From Mesorhizobium sp. (GTDB taxonomy: Bacteria > Pseudomonadota > Alphaproteobacteria > Rhizobiales > Rhizobiaceae), in NCBI GenBank assembly GCA_004020645.1, contig SAQL01000002.1, forward strand, positions 62,001 to 126,000: a stretch of DNA of 64,000 nt, given 5' to 3'. The translations under genes were made by a program, and so were the position numbers. This document shows positions 41,341-51,100 of this stretch, piece by piece (within the stretch, counting starts at the first letter, position 1; each line of letters opens with the position of its first letter). The notes beneath the pieces are model-generated. The model was not told where the DNA came from, searched no databases, and saw nothing but the letters and a program-made list of their open reading frames with translations.

Positions 41341-42015
41341 ATGCCTGAGGTCATTTTCACCGGTCCGGCCGGCCGCCTGGAGGGTCGCTACCAGCCTTCC
41401 AAGGAAAAGAGCGCGCCGATTGCCATCATCCTGCACCCGCACCCCCAGTTCGGCGGCACGATGAACAACAAGATCGTCTACGACCTCTTCTACATGTTCC
41501 AAAAGCGGGATTTCACCACGCTTCGCTTCAATTTCCGCGGCATCGGCCGCAGCCAGGGCGAATTCGACCACGGCACCGGCGAATTGTCGGATGCGGCCGC
41601 GGCACTTGACTGGGTGCAGTCGCTGCATCCGGATTCCAAGAGCTGCTGGGTCGCCGGCTATTCGTTCGGCTCGTGGATCGGCATGCAGCTTCTGATGCGC
41701 CGGCCGGAGATCGAAGGCTTCATCTCGATCGCGCCGCAGCCCAACACCTATGACTTCTCGTTCCTGGCTCCCTGCCCGTCGTCAGGCCTCATCATCCATG
41801 GCGACGCCGACAAGGTGGCGCCGCCAAAGGACGTGCAGGGGCTGGTCGACAAGCTGCACACGCAAAAGGGCATCACCATCACCCAAAAGACCTTGCCCGG
41901 CGCCAACCATTTCTTCTCCAACGACGCGGACCTCCTGCTCCAGGAATGCGCGGACTATCTCGATCGCCGGCTGGCCGGTGAATTGTCCGACCCGCGGCCG
42001 AAACGGTTGAGATAA
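41341..42015 (+). CDS. Alpha/beta hydrolase (dienelactone hydrolase/YcjY-like)
   Basis: A 224 aa cytoplasmic hydrolase. It begins MPEVIFTGPAGRLEGRYQPS and has HPHPQFGGTMNNK, the oxyanion region typical of this small family. The nucleophile is Ser in AGYSFGSW, the acid is Asp in IHGDADKVAP and the base is His in LPGANHFFS. Substrate unknown. ATG at 41341 matches the family; the frame extends upstream without similarity. It is divergent from the suf operon and shares its control region. Confidence 0.87.
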   Translation: MPEVIFTGPAGRLEGRYQPSKEKSAPIAIILHPHPQFGGTMNNKIVYDLFYMFQKRDFTTLRFNFRGIGRSQGEFDHGTGELSDAAAALDWVQSLHPDSKSCWVAGYSFGSWIGMQLLMRRPEIEGFISIAPQPNTYDFSFLAPCPSSGLIIHGDADKVAPPKDVQGLVDKLHTQKGITITQKTLPGANHFFSNDADLLLQECADYLDRRLAGELSDPRPKRLR

Positions 42016-42020
42016 CAGAG

Positions 42021-42443
42021 ATGTACCACCCCCGCATTTCTTCCAGGGCGCCAATGTCTATGTGACGCCGTCCTGGTACGCGAAACCGGGAAGGTCGTGC
42101 CGACCTGGAACTACGCCATCGTCCAGGTGCGCGGTGCCGTCAGGGTGATCGAGGACCAGGATTGGCTGGCCCAGCAGATTTCCGATCTGACGATATCCCA
42201 GGAAGCCGCTCGCGAAGCACCCTGGGCTGTGACCGACGCACCAGCCAGCTTCATCCAGTCGCAGATCAAGGGCATTGTCGGGCTGGAAATCGAGATCAGG
42301 ATATGCAAGGCAAGTGGAAGGTCAGCCAGAACCGGCCCATCGCCGACCGTAGCGGTGTCGCCGAGGGGCTCGAGAGCGAGGACCCGAACTCGCCCGACAT
42401 GGTCCGGCTGGTACGATCCTACGGCGGACTGGACGACAGATAG
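42021..42443 (+). pseudogene. PaiB-like FMN-binding split-barrel protein, multiply broken
   Basis: A start MYHPRI at 42021 is fused, by loss of roughly the N-terminal quarter of the gene, to FQGANVYVTPSWYA in the same strand. A frameshift then leads to TGKVVPTWNYAIVQVRGAVR and VIEDQDWLAQQISDLTI, and a one-base loss near 42300 to MQGKWKVSQNRPIADRSGVA and YGGLDDR with stop at 42443. These segments are the standard PaiB family (about 205 aa, a flavin-reductase-like fold linked to protease or sporulation control in Bacillus). Three lesions make a functional product very unlikely. Confidence 0.82.
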
Positions 42444-42555
42444 CACCGACCTTGTACAAGGTCGCAGCCTGGAGATTCCCACGGATTTGCTGCGGCCGGA
42501 GGCATCGTATCGGCCTTACCCGGCTTACGCCACGTCGCGCTGAGAGGCAGGTCGC

Positions 42556-42888
42556 TCAATCGACTTTCGTCATCGCCGCCTTGTGCTCGTTGGCGATCAA
42601 CCACAGGTTGCGGATGTAGATGAACAGGCCCAGGGCCTGGCCGGCGATGAAAACCGGATCCTGCCGCTGGATGGCGTAGATCAGCAGCAGGCTGCCGCCG
42701 AACAGCGAAAAGAACCAGAAAGCGATCGGCACGACGCTGCGCTTGGCTTTTTCCGATGCGACCCACTGCACGACGAAGCGCATGCTGAAGAAGAACTGGG
42801 CGACAAAACCGAGCAGAATCCACGTATCGAACTGCTTGACGAAGACGTCGTGAAGCCAGGTCGCCAGTTCCTTAAGCACGTTAGCCAT
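42556..42888 (-). CDS. Lipid-A-disaccharide synthase N-terminal-like (LAB_N) membrane protein
   Basis: A 110 aa membrane protein with three helices. It matches the LAB_N domain: WILLGFVAQFFFSMRFVVQW, SVVPIAFWFFSLFGGSLLLI and GLFIYIRNLWLI. Stand-alone forms are found with GT2 and ArnT-like genes and are thought to help lipid modification of the outer membrane. Its start overlaps the end of the GT2 gene by eight bases, so they form one transcription unit. No GT39 partner is present here. Confidence 0.88.
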   Translation of the reverse strand: MANVLKELATWLHDVFVKQFDTWILLGFVAQFFFSMRFVVQWVASEKAKRSVVPIAFWFFSLFGGSLLLIYAIQRQDPVFIAGQALGLFIYIRNLWLIANEHKAAMTKVD

Positions 42889-43609
42889 GCCGGATTTCCT
42901 CTGTTTTTGGCATTCTCCGGCGCCGGCGGCGCAGCCACCAGACACCGGCGAGATCAAGCACCCCTTGCAGGCCGCGATCGAAAATCCCGTAATTCGACTT
43001 GCCGTGGCGGCGAGAGCGGTCGACGACGTCGCAATGCACGACGCGATACCCCTCCTGGATGACGAGGGCCGGAACAAAGCGGTGCGTGCCGTCGAAGAAC
43101 GGCAACTTCCTGAGGATGTCGGTATGGATCGCCTTCAGGCCGCAGCCCGTGTCGCGGGTCTCGTCATGCAGGACCGCCTTTCTCAGCCAGTTGGCAAAAC
43201 GGGACGCCAGTTGCTTGATCTTGCTGTCGCGACGTTTCAGGCGCTGCCCTTGCGAAACGCCGAAACCGGGACCGGCCTGCCGCAGGGCATCGACCAGCAC
43301 CGGAATGTATTTGGGATCGTTCTGGCCGTCGCCGTCGATCGTGGCGACGATATCGCCGCGGGCCGCCCATGCGCCCGAACGCACAGAGAAAGACTGGCCG
43401 GCGGATTTCTCATGCCTGAGGTGGCGAAGCGGAAACGGGCGAAGCACTGCCTGGGCGGCAAGCACCGAGGTGGTCCCGTCGGTCGAACCGTCATCGACGA
43501 CGATCACCTCGAAGGCGCGCCCGGCCATCGCCGCCCCGATCTCGTCGAGCAGAAGCGGCAGGTTCGCCGCCTCGTTCCGGCAAGGAATGACGATGGATAT
43601 CTCCGGCAT
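42881..43609 (-). CDS. Family 2 glycosyltransferase (dolichol/undecaprenyl-phosphate sugar type)
   Basis: A 242 aa enzyme with the GT-A fold: ISIVIPCRNEAANLPLLLDE, the nucleotide-sugar motif VVDDGSTDGT and metal motif TIDGDGQNDP. There are no C-terminal helices apart from a short hydrophobic segment (GVLDLAGVWWL). Such enzymes load a sugar onto a polyprenyl phosphate at the cytoplasmic membrane face for lipid A or glycan modification. It is coupled to the LAB_N gene. The sugar is unknown. Confidence 0.88.
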   Translation of the reverse strand: MPEISIVIPCRNEAANLPLLLDEIGAAMAGRAFEVIVVDDGSTDGTTSVLAAQAVLRPFPLRHLRHEKSAGQSFSVRSGAWAARGDIVATIDGDGQNDPKYIPVLVDALRQAGPGFGVSQGQRLKRRDSKIKQLASRFANWLRKAVLHDETRDTGCGLKAIHTDILRKLPFFDGTHRFVPALVIQEGYRVVHCDVVDRSRRHGKSNYGIFDRGLQGVLDLAGVWWLRRRRRRMPKTEEIRHG

Positions 43610-43929
43610 TTCGCGTCGGACTCTGTCATAGGATATGGCATTCGATTCGATGCCGTGCGGTGCCGTTCCAGCGGATCAGGTGCGGCAAGGCCCGCTGGCG
43701 CGGCGCCTCATTACGCCAGCCCAAACGATGAAGCAAGGATGCAGCCGGAAAGCGAGCTTGCGCCGTTTCACGACCCCGTGATTGCGTTCGCACCGAAACG
43801 GTCATGTAAAACGCGACCGGCACGCAAAACCGGATTCCCCTTTTGCTGACCGCGCTTGGATGCTAAACGCCCGCGTTCACGCATACCACGCCCGATCCGC
43901 TTCGGTTGGGCGCTTTCGGGAAAGAAAAA

Positions 43930-45183
43930 ATGTCCGCCTTCAAATCCGATTTCCTGCGCATAATGAGCGAGCGCGGTTTCATCCACCAGATTTCGGATGA
44001 TGCCGGCCTCGACCAGCTTTTCGCCAAGGAAACGGTGACCGCCTATGTCGGCTACGACGCCACGGCGACCAGCCTGCATATCGGCAATCTGATTTCCGCG
44101 ACCATGCTCTACTGGCTGCAGGAGACCGGCCACCGGCCGATCGCGCTGATGGGCGGCGGCACCTCGATGATCGGCGACCCGTCCTTCCGCGACGACCAGC
44201 GCAAGCTTTTGACGCCTGAGGCCATCGCCACCAACATCGAAGGCATCAAGCACATCTTTGGCCGCATCCTGCGTTTCGGCGACGGTCCGAACGACGCGAT
44301 CATGGTCAACAATGCAGACTGGCTGATGAAGCTCAACTATGTCGAATTCCTGCGCGATGTCGGCCGGCATTTTTCGGTCAACCGCATGCTGACCTTCGAC
44401 AGCGTCAAGCTGAGGCTCGAGCGCGAACAATCGCTGTCGTTCCTCGAATTCAACTACATGATCCTGCAGGGCTATGATTTCGTCGAGCTCAGCCGGCGAT
44501 ATGGCTGCCGCCTGCAGATGGGCGGATCGGACCAGTGGGGCAACATCATCAACGGCGTCGATCTCGGACACCGCATGGGAACGCCGCAGCTTTATGCCCT
44601 GACCACACCGCTGCTGACGACGTCGTCAGGCGCCAAGATGGGCAAATCGGCGAAGGGCGCGGTCTGGCTGAACGGCGATCTCTACTCGCCCTATGATTTC
44701 TGGCAGTACTGGCGCAACACCGAGGACGCCGACGTCACGCGCTTCCTCAAGATTTTCACCCGCCTGCCGCTCACCGAGATCGCGCGGCTTGCCGCCCTTG
44801 GCGGCTCCGAGATCAACGAGGCCAAGAAGGTCCTGGCCACGGAAACGACGGCCATCGTGCACGGCCGCGAGGCAGCCGAGCAAGCCGAGGAAACCGCGCG
44901 CAAGACATTCGAAGAAGGCGCGCTGGCCGAGACGCTGCCGACCGTCGAGGTCGGCAAGGCCGATCTGGAGAGCGGCGTCGGCATATTGTCGCTGTTCGTC
45001 ACCGCCGGGCTGGCGGCGTCCAACGGCGAGGCGCGGCGACACATCCAGGGCGGCGCGGTGCGGCTGAACGACCAGTCCGTTTCCGATGATCGCCGGTTGG
45101 TGACACTTCAGGATCTCGGCCCGGAACAAGTCGTAAAACTGTCGCTCGGCAAGAAAAAACACGTTCTGGTACGGCCGGTCTGA
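43930..45183 (+). CDS. tyrS: Tyrosyl-tRNA synthetase
   Basis: A 417 aa class I synthetase of the TyrRS-type. The HIGH-equivalent is SLHIGNL and the KMSKS-equivalent is GAKMGKSA (Gly replaces the first Ser). The tyrosine site includes [16 protein letters not shown] and [13 protein letters not shown]-terminal S4 domain ([20 protein letters not shown]) binds tRNA. ATG at 43930 gives [18 protein letters not shown] terminator follows. Confidence 0.97.
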   Translation: MSAFKSDFLRIMSERGFIHQISDDAGLDQLFAKETVTAYVGYDATATSLHIGNLISATMLYWLQETGHRPIALMGGGTSMIGDPSFRDDQRKLLTPEAIATNIEGIKHIFGRILRFGDGPNDAIMVNNADWLMKLNYVEFLRDVGRHFSVNRMLTFDSVKLRLEREQSLSFLEFNYMILQGYDFVELSRRYGCRLQMGGSDQWGNIINGVDLGHRMGTPQLYALTTPLLTTSSGAKMGKSAKGAVWLNGDLYSPYDFWQYWRNTEDADVTRFLKIFTRLPLTEIARLAALGGSEINEAKKVLATETTAIVHGREAAEQAEETARKTFEEGALAETLPTVEVGKADLESGVGILSLFVTAGLAASNGEARRHIQGGAVRLNDQSVSDDRRLVTLQDLGPEQVVKLSLGKKKHVLVRPV

Positions 45184-45218
45184 CGGGCCGCCTGATCGAT
45201 CCCGATGGAATCGGGATG

Positions 45219-45237
45219 GGGCTCCAATAGCCCTTTT
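45219..45237 (+). terminator. Rho-independent terminator of tyrS
   Basis: The stem gggct/agccc (45219-45223 with 45229-45233) has a short loop and is followed by TTTT. It is preceded by a second hairpin, atcccga/tcgggat, 36 bases after the stop codon. Confidence 0.7.
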
Positions 45238-45454
45238 CCGAAGCCGGTTTCACTTCTTGCTGCGCTGACCTTCGGTTCGGGATCACGGCCTAGGTAAACT
45301 TAATCAGCTGCTGAGAATGGCCGGGATGGGTGAAATATTGCCATTCGTCTCATCGGAACGAGCAGGTAGCGCCATAAACGGTCGTTCCATCGCAGGCATT
45401 GAACGACCGGGGGCGGTCCGACTTCGGCCGTTTACTCATTAGAAAAGCGAGCGG

Positions 45455-45847
45455 TCAGTAGCTGTCGCTCTGCGGTAGACCATCTGTGATCTCATAGTAG
45501 TCGCCCTTGTCCCCGACAAATGTGTGTTTGGAGAGATGCAAGCCGGTCGGGCCATCGAATAGCCCCATCGCGACCGCTGTGAGCTGGTAACCTTCAATCG
45601 TGGGCTTCCAGAACAACGTCGAGCCGCACTCAGAACAGAACCCACGTTCGACTTTGTCGGATGATCGGTACCAACGGACGTGCTGTTCACCCCCGACTGA
45701 GAGCGCGTCGCGCCGGACATTCACAGCAGCGAGGACATGGCCAGACTGCCTACGACACATCCTGCAATGGCAAGCTTCGGGCTGATGTTCAATTGGACCT
45801 GTGACCTCGACGCTGACACTGCCGCACAGGCACGCACCCCTCAACAT
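45455..45847 (-). CDS. GFA-family zinc protein (second copy)
   Basis: A 130 aa Gfa/CENP-V-fold protein. The zinc cysteines are in RGACLCGSVSVEV, ACHCRMCRR and GFCSECGSTLFW. ATG at 45847. It is shorter than and different from the GFA protein at 32586, so the two are not a recent duplication. The 271 bases between tyrS and its stop hold the tyrS terminator and an inverted cggtcgttc/gaacgaccg pair at about 45380-45410, but no gene. Function unknown. Confidence 0.85.
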   Translation of the reverse strand: MLRGACLCGSVSVEVTGPIEHQPEACHCRMCRRQSGHVLAAVNVRRDALSVGGEQHVRWYRSSDKVERGFCSECGSTLFWKPTIEGYQLTAVAMGLFDGPTGLHLSKHTFVGDKGDYYEITDGLPQSDSY

Positions 45848-46270
45848 TGCACCTCTCCATATCCGACATCGCCTCGCTAGTTAGGCGGTACTCCCAATTG
45901 GCAGATTGGCAGGCTAGTTGACGACTGAAATTGGCCCAACACATGACGTTCGTGCTGGATATGACGAAGGTCGCGAGCGGGTTCAATTCTTCCGGTTTCT
46001 CGAACAGGAAGGTAGCGCCATTTGCAGACGTCAGCGAGTGCGGCCACTATGGTCCCAGTGTTCGTATCGGACGTTTCCGGTCCGACGCCGCGCGGATCGG
46101 GGCGTCTCCCGCCATCGATGCGATCGAGTTCGCAGCCACCTGGCGGAAGGCGGAAGGTTCTGATCCGCCCTTTCTTGCTGCTGCGGTAGAAAGACTTCTT
46201 GTTCAGCCACAAGCCCAAATTGCTGGATTTGGCAGCCCAGGAAGGATAGGCTTGGTTTTTGGTTCAAGCG
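45848..46270. other. Gap before the cyclase gene, possible gene debris
   Basis: About 420 bases without a convincing gene. One plus-strand frame reads SVRIGRFRSDAARIGASPA then IDAIEFAATWRKAEG and runs on into the cyclase region in another frame. Minus-strand frames are short. The base composition is slightly less GC-rich than the neighbours. This may be the remains of a gene or the cyclase promoter region; I could not match it to a family. Confidence 0.4.
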
Positions 46271-48001
46271 ATGGAACAGAGACTAGCCGCAATTCTGGCT
46301 GCCGATATGGCGGGCTACAGTCGGCTAATGGAGGCCGACGAATCCGGCACGCTCGCACGCCTTCGGACCCATCGCATAGAACTCGTCGATCCCGCCATCG
46401 CGAAGAACAAGGGCCGGATCATCAAGACCACCGGAGACGGCATGCTCGTTGAGTTCCAGAGCGTGACCGATGCCGTGAAATGCGCCGTGGAAATCCAACA
46501 GCGCATGAAACGGCGCAATTCGGATGTGCCGCAAGAACGGCGTATCGAATTCAGGATCGGCATAAATCTCGGCGACATCATTTTCGAAGATGAGGACATT
46601 TTCGGCGACGGCGTCAATATTGCCTCGCGCATCGAGCAACTCGCCGACGTCGGCGGTATCTGCGTGACCGCAGCGGTGGCGACCCAGATTGCCGACCGTC
46701 TCGAAATTGCCATGGAGGACCTGGGCGAGAAGACGTTAAAGAACATCAGCCGCCCGGTTCGCCTCTATCGCATTGGGCTTGACAGTCCTGTCCTGCCAGA
46801 AGTCGAGGCAAAGCGATCCATCTCGAAACCTTCGATAGTGGTGCTGCCATTCAACAACATGAGCGGCGACCCCGAGCAGGAATTTTTCGCGGACGGACTG
46901 ACCGAGGACATCATCACCGAACTGTCCCGCCACCATGAGCTGTTCGTCATCTCGCGCAATTCCAGCTTCGTCTACAAGAACCGCGCCGTGAATGTGCGCG
47001 AGGTGGCCGAGAAACTCGACGTCCAATACCTGGTGGAGGGAAGCGTCCGCAAGATCGGCGACAGGGTGCGCGTGACGGTTCAGCTCATCGACACGGCGAA
47101 TGACGCTCATATTTGGGCAGACAAATATGACCGGAAGCTGGACGACATATTCGCGATTCAGGATGAGGTGACCGCGGCGATCGCAGCCACGCTGCCTGGT
47201 CGTGTCGAGGCGGCTCAGCGGGACCAGCTCGCGCGGGCGAAACCTGCAAACATGGCCGCGTATGAATGTGTTCTTGCTGCCAAGGTGCTGCATCACCGAA
47301 GCACGATTGAGGATAATGAACGCGCGCAAACCTTGATAGGCCGGGCCGTCTCGCTCGACCCCGATTATGCCCATGCCCATGCCTGGCGGGCCTGCATTCT
47401 TGGCCAGGCCTGGGTCCATAACTGGTGCCAAGACAGGGATGCCGTCTGGAACGACATCATGGTAGCGCTGGACAGGGCGCTGGCGCTGGACGACAACGAT
47501 GCCGATGTCCACCGCATCCTCGCCGCAGTGAATGTGAACAACAATGAGCTGACTACAGCGCGCTACCATCAAGAGCGCGCCCTCGCCCTCAATCCCAATT
47601 ACGACCTCGTGGTGGTGCAGCAAGGCGAGTTATTGACGTGGCTGGGGAGGCCGGAAGAGGGAATTGAATGGATCCGCAAGGCAATGCAGTTGAACCCGCA
47701 CCACCCGGAGAGGTTCTGGAGCCATCTGGGAAAGGCGCATTTCGCCGCGCGCCAGTATGGCGAGGCGATCGAAGCTTTCATGCATCTGTCAACCATGGAC
47801 TCGGTTCAGCACGCTTTCGCCGCTGCCTGCTATGGCTGGCTCGGCGACGAAATCGCGGCCGCGGCGCATCTAGGCAAGATCAGAACGCTCGATCCCCAAT
47901 TCGACCTCGATTCATTTATCGCCACCCTGCACTATGCCCAGGAGTCTGATGTGCAGCACGTCCGCGAAGGACTGCTGAAAGCCGGTATTGCCCACCTGTA
48001 G
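46271..48001 (+). CDS. Class III adenylate/guanylate cyclase with TolB-like and TPR domains
   Basis: A 576 aa soluble protein in three parts. Residues 1-180 are a class III cyclase domain with both metal aspartates (AADMAGYSRLM and TTGDGMLVEF) and the Asn/Arg transition-state pair (GDGVNIASRIE), so it is probably active. Residues 190-310 form a TolB/FlgO-like domain starting SIVVLPFNNMSGDPEQEFFA and DGLTEDIITELSR. Residues 330-570 hold tetratricopeptide repeats (LDPDYAHAHAWRA, LNPNYDLVVVQQGEL and others). Many paralogues of this architecture occur in rhizobia; their inputs are unknown. ATG at 46271 starts MEQRLAAILAAD. No membrane segment is seen. Confidence 0.9.
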   Translation: MEQRLAAILAADMAGYSRLMEADESGTLARLRTHRIELVDPAIAKNKGRIIKTTGDGMLVEFQSVTDAVKCAVEIQQRMKRRNSDVPQERRIEFRIGINLGDIIFEDEDIFGDGVNIASRIEQLADVGGICVTAAVATQIADRLEIAMEDLGEKTLKNISRPVRLYRIGLDSPVLPEVEAKRSISKPSIVVLPFNNMSGDPEQEFFADGLTEDIITELSRHHELFVISRNSSFVYKNRAVNVREVAEKLDVQYLVEGSVRKIGDRVRVTVQLIDTANDAHIWADKYDRKLDDIFAIQDEVTAAIAATLPGRVEAAQRDQLARAKPANMAAYECVLAAKVLHHRSTIEDNERAQTLIGRAVSLDPDYAHAHAWRACILGQAWVHNWCQDRDAVWNDIMVALDRALALDDNDADVHRILAAVNVNNNELTTARYHQERALALNPNYDLVVVQQGELLTWLGRPEEGIEWIRKAMQLNPHHPERFWSHLGKAHFAARQYGEAIEAFMHLSTMDSVQHAFAAACYGWLGDEIAAAAHLGKIRTLDPQFDLDSFIATLHYAQESDVQHVREGLLKAGIAHL

Positions 48002-48172
48002 CCAGCCGGTAACTACGAACCAATCGGGGACAGAAAAAAGACCGGCCCCCACCCGATGCGGACCTTGTGGCATGACCGAACGACGGGCGGCTTAAGGTCA
48101 TGGGCGTGAATTCAGCCGGGGCGATCCACTTAGGGTCAAGACTCGGTCGCTCTCAGTGATTGGGTTTTGACC

Positions 48173-51100
48173 TTACCGATACTCAAAGATCGACCGGAAA
48201 ATTCCGGGCGCGATCACCGACAGCGGATTGACGTCCAGTTTGGGCTTGTTGGCATCGCCCCTGAGCCGGTAAGTCACGCCGATCAGGCCGCGATCGCGGC
48301 CATTGCCGAGCAGCGCGCCGAACAGCGGCAGTTCGCCGAAGATGCGGTTGATGCCATAGACCGGCATGAAGGTGCCGGTCATGTCCATTTTGTTGTTCTG
48401 GTCGTAGAGCGTGCCCTGGAAGGTGGTGCCGATACGCGGGCCGCGCAGCACGCCATTGGCCAACTTCAGATAGCCGGCGCCCTTTTCGATTTCGGAAAAG
48501 CCGCGCTCGAACTTCACTCTCGACGTGTCGATATTGGCTTTTACAGCATCGTTGAGACTGCGGCTGTCGCCCGCCGGCGTCGTCGATACGAGCGAGGCGA
48601 GTTTCGGCTCGTTGACCACGAAGAAGTTGTGCGAGTCGACCTGGCCCTTCATCGGCCCATCGCTCGCCCCGGCGAGCGCCAGCGTGATCGAACCGCCCTC
48701 CATATGCTCGTAGATGTTGAGGAACCGCAGGATGGCGCCGGCATCGGCCGACGTCACGTTGAGGGCGCGCCTGCCGGCGCCGGTCCTATTGCTGATGCTT
48801 ATGGCAGCACCCGAGCTTGCCGTGGCGCTTACCTTGAGCCCGTTCACCCTGGAGCCGGCGGCGCTGTAGTCGAGCTTAAGGTTCGACAGCGTCTCGTTGT
48901 GGAAGCCCGTCAGGGAATTGACATCGGCGCTGACCGAAATCGCGTCGGAACCCGTGGCCTTGGTGGCGGTGTCGACATCGGACGTGAATTGCTTGATCAG
49001 CGAGCGCGCGTCCAGCGCGCTGCCGCTGATGTCGATCGCGTAGCCCTTGCCCGATCGTTTCACCGAAACGGCAACATCGTCTCCCCGGTTCAACTTGACG
49101 TTGCTGAACCGCGCCGAGGACAGGGCGCCGTTGACCAGCACCACGCCGCCATCGATCGAAAAAGTCTTTCCATTCAGGTCGAAGTCGGACAGCGTCGTGG
49201 TGTCGCCGGACTTGGCCATGGCAAATGTGACATTGGCTGAAATGCCGGGCCCCTTGCTCCAGCCCGCCCAGGGAATGTCCAGCCTGGCATTGGTCAGGTC
49301 CGCCGAAACAGTCTGGTTGCCCGTGCCGCTCTTGTCGATCTCAACCTTGACGGTTCCCGAAAGCAGCTCCGACAGGCCAGGCATGGCGCCGGCACGTATC
49401 TTGTCGTCGAGCATCAGCGCCACTTTCCGGCTGCGTGGCGGTCCGCCGTCCCTGAGCGGTTCGATCAGGTCGAGTTCGGCGGGAATGCCGTTGAGCAGCG
49501 CCTTGGCTGATATCACGGCCTTCTCGGGTTCGACCGTGATCGAACCATCGGCGTCGGTCACCGTCTGGTCTTCGAACGGCTTGCCCAGCGACAGGTCTTT
49601 GTAATCGAGCGTCACCAGCCAATCGAGTTTCGAGCTGTCGACGCCTGACTGCAGCGGAATATCCGCCTTGACGTGGCCGGTCACCGTGCCGGACAGGTCG
49701 TCCGGCAGCAGGCCGACATGGCGCATGGCGTTGATCGGCTCGTAGGAGGCGAGCTCGGCGATTGCGGACGCCTCCCCGGCGACGTCGATATCAAGCGCGC
49801 CGATCACCGGCGGGCGGTTCGCCGCCTTGACCGTCATCGTGCCGTTGCTTGCCGCCACCGTGCGGCCGCTGACCATATAGACGTTGCCTGAGGACAAAGC
49901 GACGTCGACGTCATTGCCGCGGAATTCGACAACGCCGACGGCATCGCGTATCGGCGGAATGTGACCGGCCGTATCGAAGCGCGATCCTTCGATCTGGAAA
50001 CGGCCGAACACTTCATCAGACGAAAGCGGGATCCCGTTGCCAAGACGCCCGGGCGCGACCTGGAACTGCAGGCTCGCGTCAACGACGCGGCCGCCGAACA
50101 GGTTCTTCAGCACCCAAAGGCGAGCGTTTCGCGCGGAAAACCAGGGCCACAACTGCTTGACGTGCGAGACCGGCATGTCGTGGACGTTGAAGGCCACAGA
50201 TATGCCCGGCACCTTTCCTCTAGCGAATTCGACCGAAGCCGTGCCCAGCGCCTCGCTGGCGGCTCCGGACCTGATCCCGATCTGCTCGGCTATGAGCTTG
50301 CGGCTGCGGGTCTGGTAGACGCCGGCGACGCGGGCAATGAAATCGAGCGCAGGTTCGGAGGATTCCGAAGGCGCCAGCGTCGAATGGTCGCTGGTCAGGT
50401 CGTAGCGATAGGACGGCTCCTCGCCCGCTGTTCCTGTCGCCGGCTTTGGCCCGATCGAACCGGCGAAATCGAAGCTCGAGCGACCGGTCCTCACTTGCAG
50501 CCGGTCCACCTGGATCTTGTTGGCGCCGGCGACAAGTGTCGCATCGAGATCGACGTCTGCTGGAAGCGAGCCACGCGACCCAAGTTCGAGCACGGAACCG
50601 GCGAACGACAATGAGGCCGTCAGCTGCGACGCGTTCTCGCCGGATCCTTCCGATCCCGCCAGCTTCAAGGCAATCGCGCCCAGCGTCCCGCCTGACGCTG
50701 CCGCAGCCGCGCCGGTCTGCGCTATCTCGACGCTTGCAGCCAATGCCGTCACGCGCCGCGTCTTATCGCGGCTGGCTGAGGCGGCGATGGTGAGTGCCCT
50801 GCCGTCGATATCCGCGTCGGATGACAACTCCATGCCGCCCGGCCCCGACTGCGCAACGGTGGCCTCTGTGATTCTGACCAGTTTGACCGACCCGGCCTCG
50901 GGCAGGATGAGGTCGACGTTGCGGAGGTCGATCCGGCGCATCGAATCCTCGCGCACCGCATCAAGCGCGTGGTTGATACTGGCAAACACCGTGCCGGCCA
51001 GTCTTTCCGGATCGATGAGGCCGTCGTCATTGCGCAGCGCCGCCGTCCAGTCGCCACCCGACGGCAGCGCCGCCATAGTGATGCGCGCATCGGAAATCCT

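Noticed and set aside
45380..45415. Inverted cggtcgttc/gaacgaccg pair as insertion-sequence ends
   Set aside because: The pair is short, encloses only a few bases and no transposase lies nearby.
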